From contig MNCI01005245.1 of the NCBI GenBank assembly GCA_015680685.1, positions 900,975 to 964,974 of the forward strand: 64,000 nt of DNA, read 5' to 3'. Under the pieces are notes generated by a model. The model ran no database searches. It was not told where the DNA came from and saw only the letters and a program-made list of their open reading frames with translations. Both the position numbers and the translations under genes were made by a program. The DNA comes from Gnetum montanum (lineage: Eukaryota; Streptophyta; Gnetopsida; Gnetales; Gnetaceae). Positions 22,276-31,508 of this stretch are shown piece by piece; position 1 is the first letter of the stretch; each line of letters starts with the position of its first letter.

Positions 22276-23135
22276 TGATGAGTCATGAATTTGCATATAG
22301 CCATGATATCGCATCCATGATAACGCATCCACGATATTGCACCCATGAAATCGCATCTGTGGTATCACAGCTAACGCGATATCACGTACGTGATATCGTA
22401 GCTTGTCTCCTCATCTATCAATAAGAGGTACACAGATCCGATAGGTAGCTTTTTGTCAATTTTAGTTTAAGTGTTAAAGTTTTAGTTTTCCTGTTCCTCT
22501 CAATGTATGCCCGCAGTGTGCTGATTGTAATTATACGACATCCTTTATTCGAGTCTGAAGTAATTGGATACACACATGACTAGAAATAAAGATCAAGATT
22601 ACTTCATCATTGCAGCATTCACTTAGTTTAATCATTTAATTAATTATTATTTACTACTTTCATAGTTAATCTCTCTCTCACCCTTAAACTCCTATTAAAC
22701 TTAGAATGAGTATGACTTGATTACGAGCACTTAAGTGTGACTACTTGGTAACTCAGTAGTGTACCTAGGATCTGCACTTGGTAATCCGAGTGGTAATCGT
22801 ACACGAAGTCCAAGGTGTGTACGGATAATCAAGGAATGGATGCACATCACACTTAGGCTAGCTAGACTCTCTCTCACCCTTCTCTCTTAGCTTAGTTAAT
22901 ATTATCTTCCATTGCCTTCAAGAGTAGCATTAGGTTAGAAACAAATCATACCCCTCACTCTGGACTAAACCATATGTGACAAAGCTAATACTAGTCCAAG
23001 TGGGAAGACTGCAAACTACGACCTAAGGCTAACTGTCTAGATGCCACAACTAGTTTGCCTATGGAGTTCGAACAGATCGCACATGTAATGCTCGTATTCG
23101 TATGGTTGAGTGTAGGGGTACCTTGCCACTCATCA
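22276..23135 (+). mobile_element. LTR C3 (5' LTR of gag-only element)
   Basis: It begins TGATGAGTCATGAATTTG and ends CCTTGCCACTCATCA. It is followed by TTGGTACCATTTCTGAGG, aligned with the TTGGTGTCATTGCAAGG after C4, so an internal region follows. Length is 860 bases. U3 holds GATATCGC/GCGATATC motifs, including a perfect 22-base palindrome at 22,377-22,398. Its closest relative in the window is C1, not C4. Confidence 0.85.
22377..22398. promoter_or_regulatory. Perfect 22-base palindrome in U3 of C3
   Basis: CGATATCACGT is followed directly by its exact reverse complement ACGTGATATCG. Related half-sites (CGATATTGC, GATATCGCATCC) precede it between 22,300 and 22,360. It has the form of a dimer binding site in a promoter region. 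That role is inferred. Confidence 0.6.
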
Positions 23136-23153
23136 TTGGTACCATTTCTGAGG
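23136..23153 (+). promoter_or_regulatory. Possible primer-binding site after C3
   Basis: TTGGTACCATTTCTGAGG directly follows the LTR end. The start TGGTACCA is compatible with the 3' end of a tRNA, but I cannot name the tRNA. The matching site after C4 differs at several positions. Confidence 0.4.
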
Positions 23154-23276
23154 ACAGTGCTAGTTATCTAGATTAGTTATATCATACAAGGTCGTTGTAT
23201 AGGAATTAACAATATATCTTTTAGGAAGAAATAATTATAAAAATTCACATATAAATTCACATACAATTTCACAACC

Positions 23277-25276
23277 ATGCCTCTCCTACAAGACTATGAT
23301 AATGCCATACCTAGTAAGGAAATTCATTGGAGAACCGATGAATTATATGACAATGAAGATTGGAGTATGCAATCTAAGGTGGGGGTTTCTTATAAACATA
23401 AACGAAGGCAACAGCGTCCCAACACACAAAGGCATAACTTACTTGATGACGATGAACCCCCACTAGCCACTACAAGCCTAACGCAAATATAAGAGGCTAT
23501 TTGAATCTTACATAGGCATCGTAAAGAGAGCTATCTACCCAAGCTCGATTTAAACAACTTCCCTAATTTTTCAAGAGGCTATGACTTAGATCCACATCAA
23601 CATTTACAAGCCTTCTACAATGCCTGCGCATGGAACAACATTGATAATGGTTGGCAAAAACTCAAGCTCTTCCCTATGACACTTTTTGGCCAAGAAAAAG
23701 TATGGTATAGATCATTAAAACAAAATTCAATACGACGTTGGTCAACAATGGTAGAACTCTTTAATGAAAAATATCAAACCTATGCAAGAGTATCAACCTT
23801 GAGGAAACAAATCCAAGGATGGAAACAAGCACAACATGAACCCTTCGACATGGCCTTAGAAAGATATTACGCATTGTTAAATAACTGTCCAGGCCATGGG
23901 TTCTCTGAGGAAAGGCTAATGTACCATATCATTGATGGGCTACGTAATGAAACAAGAGAGACCCTAGGGATGTATGCCCAAGGACAGCTATAAAAACTAC
24001 GAACCCATTAAGTCCAAGAGCTTATTAAGTGGATAGCAAAAGAAGAAGGAGAAATGGCTAGATGGGAGAGTGTTGAAAAACATCAATAGGACCAAAATTT
24101 CAACTTAACAAAGGTCCATGATCATAAAAAGGAGAAATAGAATTATCACAAGGAGAAAGAACCATCTTTGCCAGTACAATAATCATTAGAGGAAGTCAAG
24201 GCAAAGATCAATAAGATGTTGGAATGGACATATAAAAAGTGTGGAGAAGTTATTGATATTATTGGAGATAGAGTTTTGACAACCCAAGAAGTAGAACAGA
24301 ATATCATTAGACATTCAGAAAGAAGGAATGAAGAAAATAAGAGCTCAACTGCCAATCATATGTATGAATGCAACATATGCCTATACGATCATCCCAAGCA
24401 CCAATGCCCAATCTTGTTACACTTAAATGAGCATTGGGGAAGCACGTTACATCCAGAGTTCCTATAGAGATATTGTGTTCAATCATAGTGGCGAAAATCC
24501 TAGTCGTGGAGGAATCCACCCCTAAATTGGATACACCCTTCATATTATCCAAATCCAAATGCTTATCTAGTTCAACATCTTGTTTCTCCAACTGGGCCAA
24601 CATACTCTATCTCACCACATTACCATTCTCCACAATACTATCAGGCCATCTCCTCAACACCACCACCACCTTGTGCATCTTACACTTCTTCCAATTTTTA
24701 ACATTCTCATCCTTTTCCTCCTTATACATTGCCACCAACTATTCCTAAGGTGTTTTCACCACAACAACAACCCACGAACATTACTTATGCTACTACTTTC
24801 AATAGTAGTGAGAGACCTCAGCAACATCGAAGGCATCCCTTCTTTAGAAATGACCCTAGAAAGGGACAACATAATTCCAAGGCCACTGCATCCTCCGACT
24901 TAGCACAAGTCCAACACTATGATGCACCCTTATCTTCGAACCCAACGCTTCATGGTACTTCATCAGGGCCACCAACTAACACTCCAACAACCATACGGCC
25001 CAATGAACATAGTCATGGAAGGCAACATCCTGATCCTTGCATACCATCTAACGGTCCTAAATATCATAGTGGGTCCACTCATTATCCGAGAACTACATCG
25101 TATAAATTGTCCCACTATGCTTACTACAATTAGGTGTGTGAACCCCGATGGGGTAAGTATGGCCAAGTTCCAATATTTCCAAACATGCAAGGATCCCCAT
25201 CGTCATTTATTAATCCTTGCCATCCTCAACCATTTAGCTATGAGGGATATCCCCCATTCTAATAGCAAGCAGGATT
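23277..25276 (+). pseudogene. Gag of C3 element (Athila/Tat-like), decayed
   Basis: A single frame from ATG 23,277 (MPLLQDYDNAIPSKEI) runs about 660 codons. It contains a basic segment (SYKHKRRQQRPNTQRH) and a retrotransposon gag core: LDLNNFPNFSRGYD, then MTLFGQEKVWYRSLKQNSI, WSTMVELFNEKYQTYA and HGFSEERLMYHIIDGL. A zinc knuckle of the form C-X2-C-X3-H-X4-C follows (CNICLYDHPKHQC near 24,370), and then a Pro/Tyr/Ser-rich tail. The short-spaced knuckle and Pro-rich tail fit Athila/Tat gag proteins. Stops are few and mostly TAA/TAG at likely Gln positions (for example at 23,490 and 23,991). No protease or pol follows. An N gap begins at 25,409. Confidence 0.75.
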
Positions 25277-25408
25277 AATAAATACTTTTCATTTTCTTTA
25301 ATTTTATAACTTTTTGTTTTCAAGTTTTTCATTTTTCAATTTCTTGTTTTATCTTTTTGTCTTTTTGTCTCTTTACATTTTTATAAGTAATCTCATCTAT
25401 GAAAAAAA

Positions 25409-25714
25409 NNNNNNNNNNNNNNNNNNNNNNNNNNNNNNNNNNNNNNNNNNNNNNNNNNNNNNNNNNNNNNNNNNNNNNNNNNNNNNNNNNNNNNNNNNNN
25501 NNNNNNNNNNNNNNNNNNNNNNNNNNNNNNNNNNNNNNNNNNNNNNNNNNNNNNNNNNNNNNNNNNNNNNNNNNNNNNNNNNNNNNNNNNNNNNNNNNNN
25601 NNNNNNNNNNNNNNNNNNNNNNNNNNNNNNNNNNNNNNNNNNNNNNNNNNNNNNNNNNNNNNNNNNNNNNNNNNNNNNNNNNNNNNNNNNNNNNNNNNNN
25701 NNNNNNNNNNNNNN
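25409..25714. other. Assembly gap (306 N)
   Basis: Unknown sequence. Reading frames shown across it by automatic tools are meaningless. Whether pol genes were lost in this gap cannot be told from the text. Confidence 0.99.
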
Positions 25715-27025
25715 CACAAAACAAAAATTACTCCTCCCTTGAACAGAACGCCAAGTGATCGTACGCCTTGTTGTTATGGTAGTCTCATAGTTGCTCATCA
25801 TGGCATGAAACAATGTGATGTCACTAGTTAGAGGAATGGACTTGGTCTTAATCTTGGAACGATGGGTTAATGACACATTAATCATGCTTTACACGCAGGA
25901 TTCATTGTGCCCTAGGTCAGTTACCTCATGTCCCAATCTCTACGATCCCTTCTATACTTTGTCTCATCTCACTGTTTGTGTAATTGTTGCTCTTGTCTTG
26001 TCTAGCATAGAATTCTTACCTCATTCCGGTGATATTTACATGTGTGTGTTTGTGGAACCAATCCAGATTACATTTAACCCTTCAAGTGCCCACGGACACT
26101 TTTAAGTGTGGTTACACAAGGGCATTATAGGTTGGAACCTGCTTTGGGGAGGACCCACTTATGTAATATTTTATACATGGCATAGCTCACACACACCATT
26201 TATTACCCTCAACGTATTATTCATGATATTCTTTCCCTTATTACTATCCCTCTGAATTTTAACATTCCTATGAACCATCACATAGCCTTTTTCTCTACCA
26301 TCTGAGGTCCTTATTGATAAATTTCACACCATCATAATTTTCATGCCTTCACAACTAGTTGAATTACCCTAGAACCCTTTAACAATCGTCCAGATGTCCT
26401 TAGTTTACATCATTTAATTTCAAAGATATATTAAAAATTTGGTACATTCTCTAAGTGCCTTAACTTCGATGAAAATATATATACGAGACCCCCCTATGCT
26501 AATCAACATCATTTGCAACTATTCACGGAAGGGAAGTTTTTCAAATTCCTTTCTATGACTCACGATTGCACATCCCTTGCTTTCATATCCATAACTCGCT
26601 CACTGGTACTCTGATTTTCATTCCATTCGATCCTACTTGAACCCGAAGTGTTTAGCTTAGTCGTGGGGGAGGGGCACACTCCGAATAGTGCATAAATTTT
26701 TTGAAATTCATCATCACCTGAAGGACATCTTTAAGGATAATTAGTTGTAAAATTAAGAATAAAATGTGTCAAAAACAATTTCATCCCCTTAGATATACCA
26801 GAAAATTAAATTTGGAAACCACTTAAGCAAAGAGGACTTAACATTATAATCTTTCAAGGACATGTTCTTCCAATAATTAACATCACATGNTCATTTAGTG
26901 CCCACCAAGAAGACCCTACTTCTGTACAATTAAGGCAGGCAAAAGGAGGAGTTGCTGCAGCATCTGAATAGGGATGATATCTCATGCTAACCTAGGATTG
27001 TATTTAAACCATCCATGAAAGGTCC
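25715..27025 (+). other. Non-coding interior of C3 element
   Basis: No domain is recognised. Blocks are shared with 730-2,790 (GGAGGACCCACT near 26,150 and CTTAGTCGTGGGGG near 26,660). A single N is at 26,890. It probably corresponds to the space normally taken by pol in an autonomous relative. Confidence 0.5.
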
Positions 27026-27037
27026 ATATTCACTGTA

Positions 27038-27540
27038 GTGATCATGGAATTAAACTTTGGACCTTTCACAGAATTTTCTCCAAAGGCCATTAGGGATCAC
27101 CTCAAAGGATCCCCATTATGGCCTACCCTCTCTGAAAGCAGTGCCTGGTACTTAGGGGAAACGTACCAATTTTGGCACAATAAAGAAGAAGGCACCACGG
27201 TTAACGATTGTGGTGTGACTGTTAACTTCTCTATTCAAGCCATTTCGGAAGTATTAAACCTTCCGAATACAAAGCCAAAGGTTTCTTAAAACTAGTTGCA
27301 CACTTTCAAAACTAAGAAACTTAATAAACTATTGACAGAGAACAAAAGGGTGGTGGAAGAAAAAGAGAAGGCTGACTGGGATGCCTCTATGGCAGAAGCG
27401 CAAACTTATGCACATGCTAAGGCACTCAAGGCCTTACAAGAGGAGAAACTTCAGGCCATACTTTGATGCCATCAAATCCCAAAACCTGGAGTGCAAGAAA
27501 AGGGAAAGACACCCATGGAGGAGCCACCACCACTAGGAAC
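27038..27540 (+). pseudogene. Accessory ORF with plant retroelement-associated domain, truncated
   Basis: From 27,038 the frame reads MIMELNFGPFTEFSPKAI, then YLGETYQFWHN, then the signature VTVNFSIQAISEVLNLPNTK. After two stops (near 27,287 and 27,295) the same frame continues with a coiled-coil-like piece (LLTENKRVVEEKEKADW, then AHAKALKALQEEKLQAI) and a short tail (GKTPMEEPPPLGTT) to a stop. The signature resembles the V-x-F-x4-I-x3-L-x-V-P pattern of proteins annotated as putative plant transposon proteins. The equivalent in the antisense gene of element A is IVFHLSAKFFSNLFGVPTN (43,682-43,738). The order (domain, then coil, then tail) also matches, but the middle is deleted. Here it is on the sense strand of its element. 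Confidence 0.5.
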
Positions 27541-27715
27541 TACATGAGTTCCATCCAATTTTGTAATCATAGGATATTCTTTTGTGTTGTGTCTTAATTG
27601 TGTTCCGACTCCACACTGTGGCATGAATCCATTCTAGCCAGTCAATAATCCCATACCTATCCACTATGTAATCAATGGAGCTTTTTCTCACTTTAACTCA
27701 AGGACAAGTTTTCAT

Positions 27716-27730
27716 TTAGTCATGGGGGTA
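27716..27730 (+). promoter_or_regulatory. Polypurine-tract-like site before C4
   Basis: TTAGTCATGGGGGTA immediately precedes LTR C4, as TGTGGGGGTA precedes C6. This supports C4 serving as a 3' LTR for the text to its left. Confidence 0.5.
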
Positions 27731-28572
27731 TGATGATTCATGAATTTGCTGATAGCCATGATAACGCACCCCCGATATCGCACCCGTGATGCAGCCTCAG
27801 TAACATATCCTCATCGATGCATGGGAGGGTTGGTTGATGTAGATACATCAACATTGATGCAATCATTGCCTATATAAATGCATGCACCCCTCATATTTAT
27901 GAAAATTTTTGGTTATAGAGTTAGCTAAATTCTTATAGTTTATTCCTTCTAGAGTTAGAATATTTTCCTCTGAGTGCTCTCAGCATGGATATATGAGATT
28001 GTATGAGATTTTATTCGAATGCTCATGTACATAGACACATTGGCATGAACAACAATAAAATTGAGATTTCCTACATCCATTGCAGCACTTAGAATAGTTT
28101 ATTTTTTCTTTTTAGTACTTTATTTTATAAGTAATTTACTTCCATGTTCTTAGTTAATTAATACAATTAATCATGAGCACATCAATATGACCACTTCAAG
28201 CATAATGTAGTAATGCTTTGAGTAGTATTAGTATAAGTTTAAGATGTGTACAAAAAGTGGAATCGATTACTTCACGTTAGGTTAGATAACTTAGAAGAAT
28301 TAGTTATTCAGTTTAATTACTAAATCTTCATTTTATCATTAAGCTATTAGGAGAAAATATAATAAAATAATTATAAAATTACATATCTTATTCCTTAACC
28401 ATACGCATAGTTAGACACAAGTGTGGATTAAAAAGACAACAACTTGCAACTCCATGATTCACTATTAGGAATATTAACTAGTTAGGTAACTAAATTTACA
28501 AAATTCAATTAGATCACTGATGAACACTTTTGATTTGTATGGTTGGGTGTAGGGTGTACCCACTGCTCATCA
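27731..28572 (+). mobile_element. LTR C4 (internal LTR)
   Basis: It starts TGATGATTCATGAATTTG and ends CCCACTGCTCATCA. It carries a purine run on the left and a primer-site-like TTGGTGTCATTGCAAGG on the right, so it has internal sequence on both sides. Over its first 400 bases it differs strongly from C3 (for example CATCAACATTGATGCAATC at 27,845), so C3 and C4 are not the two LTRs of one recent insertion. Length is 842 bases. Confidence 0.75.
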
Positions 28573-29735
28573 TTGGTGTCATTGCAAGGACTTAGTTTAG
28601 CCAACTGCACTAAATATTATTAACTAGTGAGATTTTATAAAATTGTAGTAAGAAAAATAAAATATGAGATCATTTATAATAATATTATTATTATTATCTT
28701 AAGGCACACTTAAGACACACTACTAAAATGGGTTTTGCTCACTGGAATGAGTCTCTACTACATGGGGACAAATCCAATAGGTAATAGAAAAGGATATAAA
28801 GGACTACTAAAGAAAAGCCTCAGTAGCTAAAAGTCATCTTTGCCCATTTGGATCCCTAGTATTTGGACTTCATCTTTATTCTTCACTAGGAGAACTAATT
28901 ATGCTTAAGAGATATGGATGATAGCATTGTGTTACCTCCTAATTAGTCCATTCCCACCATGCTCATGATCCAACTCATGAGATTGGGCATTGAAATAGTA
29001 TAGCATGAGTATGAAATTACAAATCAAATCTCTAAGGACTATCAACCTACAAAAGTGTAGCTCCTAAAAGAAAAATGCATGGAGGCCTACTATGAAGCCT
29101 CCAAAGGTAAATGACTCCTACCACCATTATTCCTATAATCACATAAAGAGGGCAAGGATTTCTTTTCGAAGCACTCTCAACACATGAATTCTCCTTCTTT
29201 TTTTGAGAAAGACACCTTTCATCAATGGTTGTAGTCAACCCTAGCGAACCTTGGTGAGTGGAAGAAAAGAACTAAAGGCCAAAGAATCTCAAAAGATAAG
29301 ACTTCTAGTTGGTCATCCAAGAACAAGGAGAATGATAAAGAGAAGGATAAAGATAAAAAGAATGATTAGAACAAGGACCAAAAGAGAAGGATTGGAAGGC
29401 ACTATTCTTCTAGTCCTTTACCTTCACCATCCTCTTTATCATCAAATTCTGATAAGAGTCATGGTAGAGGCAAAGATATGGGAGATCAAGATTAAGATGA
29501 AGATGATGGAAGGTTCCATCATGATGATATGAACTGAGATGGGAGTCAACATAGAGAGGAATAATAGCATCACTAAGAAATGAGGTATAGCAGAACTTTC
29601 CATAGGAGTTGTAGTGACAAAAAAATTCAACATTGGAAGAACCAAAAATTCCATGAAAAATAATTTAACTCTAGAATCCATAGGTCTCGAAAGGATATGA
29701 TGCACCTAAAATAGCCTTGTTGATCACTTGAGGAC
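28573..29735 (+). pseudogene. Second gag-like remnant after C4
   Basis: This is a heavily broken frame with pieces such as GFAHWNESLLHGDKSN near 28,730, YEITNQISKDYQPTKV near 29,010, KEKCMEAYYEASKGK near 29,070, and a Lys/Asp/Ser-rich tail (SSKNKENDKEKDKDKKND near 29,300, then SSPLPSPSSLSSNSDKSHG near 29,415). Position after a primer-site-like sequence, charge and low complexity suggest the gag of another non-autonomous C-type element. No zinc knuckle or pol motif is found. The overlapping ORF at 29,251-29,532 is a shifted-frame shadow. Confidence 0.4.
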
Positions 29736-30760
29736 CTAGGGGGTCCATTACCGAATATGTAAACTTAAATGATTAAAACATGTAAAATAGTGATCAAAGC
29801 ACTAAATCTGTGAATAAAGAGAGAACGAGACAAATGTAGTGAAACAAAGAAGACTGTAAACTTTGTATGAAATTTTATAAAAAATTATGGAAATGAAAGT
29901 TCAAAGAGTACAAATTTTGGACTTTAAAAAGACTGAGAGCAAAAATATTCTTAAGGCTTAATGCAGATGGTAGGGTATGTTTTGCAATTAGATTCGCACT
30001 TATCTACTTCAATTAATTTTCTCCTAAATTTTTTCTGCCATAGGTTCTCTTTCTTCACAATGATCTATGGTAGAGGTAAGGCTATGAACTCTCAGATATT
30101 GCACTGCTTTGAAAGTCTCAAGTTTAGTTGAATGTAAAATGATCAACAAAGTCCTAAAACTCCATTGATTCTTGCTTAAGTAGGCCATTAATTTTCTTAT
30201 TCTTTTCTGATTTAATTTTTCCAAATTTCTAACATTTACCATGCATATTTGGACCATTTTCATCGTCCAAAACTGTAGCATATGAACTACCAACATTTTT
30301 GACTTTTTGGGCTTGAAAGACAAATGAATATGATACTTTTCACCATTCAAAACTTTACCATACGAGCCATCAACATGTGAGATTTTTGCTACCAAATTTG
30401 TAGCATATTTTGGCTATTTTCATGTCCAAAATTATAATGTGTGGGCAATTTTAGCTCCACATACTATCCCACATACTAGCATAGCATGTGGGATAGTAAT
30501 GTATGGAGAAAAACCCCATTGTTTTCAATCATTTTAACCCTCACACGCTGGCATAAGTGAAATTCATAGCACGTGGGCTATAAATCTTACTATCTCACAT
30601 TAAAAACGACCAAAATTTTATCAAAAATAAGGTGAAAATGTAGGATTTTTTATGGGAAACAAGGTAATTATTTATGCTCTTGGAATTCCCATCAAATTAT
30701 AATGAAAATCTTCGTTATCAGGCTTCTTCTTCACAACATGAATTTTCTTTGAGGTATTTC
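29736..30760. other. Non-coding spacer with weak tandem repeats
   Basis: No gene. Between about 30,190 and 30,440, three to four degenerate copies of a 75-85-base unit can be seen around TCCAAAACTGTAGCATATGA, CATTCAAAACTTTACCATACGA and GTCCAAAATTATAATGTGTGG. The 123-codon minus-strand ORF at 30,024-30,395 is a by-product of these repeats. Confidence 0.45.
30452..30507. repeat. Hairpin (about 21-base arms)
   Basis: The arm ending CTATCCCACAT at the left pairs with ATGTGGGATAG at the right around a loop of about 11 bases, and the outer bases CTCCA/TGGAG also pair. A related phrase (CCACATACTATGCTAGCATGTGG) occurs at 15,562-15,584 and, mirrored, near 53,270. Confidence 0.55.
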
Positions 30761-31298
30761 ATTGGCTCCTCTCTATTGATGTTTTAAGGATTGGCCCTAA
30801 AGAAATCAACAAAGAATGTGAAACACCACCATAGATGCATCACCAACACATCCTCTCTACACTTGATTCGGTAGTTGTTGAATCATGCCAAGGAGTGCTC
30901 ACAATGGTGAACTAAGATCATGATAGGATGTCAAGAGTTTAGGATGAGATAATGGCTACATTAGCTATTGGAGTATGGTCACATGTGCTAACAAAGAATT
31001 CCAAATGTTGACATCATGGCTATGGTATTGTTGAATGCGAAGGTCTTTGTGCTTCTTTCTCAAACTACTAGTTACTCAATGATGTCTCAAAGGAACTAAC
31101 ACTCCATTCTTAGGCTTCTTTGGCCACTCAAATCCTTCCTTTTTTGTTTAGAGCCATTTTTTTTACCTTAGGCTACTTTGGCCATTCTTGGCATTTTATC
31201 CCCCCTTTCCCTTTGCATGTTTTTGATAGGGGTGAAGCCTTCTTTGGGCTTCTATGTCAAGGTCGCATTTTGCTTCATTTTCTCACTAAATGAGATGT
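30760..31298 (+). mobile_element. Fragment related to the 832-bp insertion in the A LTR
   Basis: Text from 30,760 (TTTCATTGGCTCCTCTCTATTGATG...CAACAAAGAATGTGAAACACCACC, in parts) matches 36,029-36,110 (TTTTATTGGCCCCTCTTTGTC...CAACAAAGAAGTGCAAAACACCAC) in the same orientation, with later weaker similarity. It abuts the palindrome arm at 31,299. The type of element is unknown. Confidence 0.4.
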
Positions 31299-31416
31299 GT
31301 TACATTCAGTGAACTTGATTCATGGAGCTCATAGAAGAGGATGCTACATGACCATGGTGCATGAACGTCAAACATAGGTTTTCATTGTTATCAAGGTAAG
31401 AAAAGCTACAATTTTG

Positions 31417-31508
31417 CTATAGGGTTATGGCTTAAGAGGGGTAAGGAAGATAATGTGAATTNTCTATAGGGTTATGGCTTAAGAGGGGTAAGGAAGATAA
31501 TGTGAATT
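31417..31508. other. Assembly duplication flanking single N (31,462)
   Basis: Forty-five bases starting CTATAGGGTTATGGC are present at 31,417-31,461 and again, identical, at 31,464-31,508, with an N between them. The left palindrome arm has one copy. This is an unmerged contig overlap. Confidence 0.9.

Noticed and set aside
24434-25278. Overlapping plus- and minus-strand ORFs of 83-134 codons
   Set aside because: All but one are out-of-frame shadows of the Pro/Tyr-rich tail of the C3 gag, which is open for other reasons of composition.
22276-28572. C3 and C4 as the paired LTRs of one intact element
   Set aside because: They differ through most of U3, and C4 is followed by a primer-site-like sequence and more interior text, with no matching target duplication.
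30024-30395. 123-codon minus-strand ORF
   Set aside because: It overlaps a degenerate tandem repeat, has no recognisable domain, and has no supporting context.
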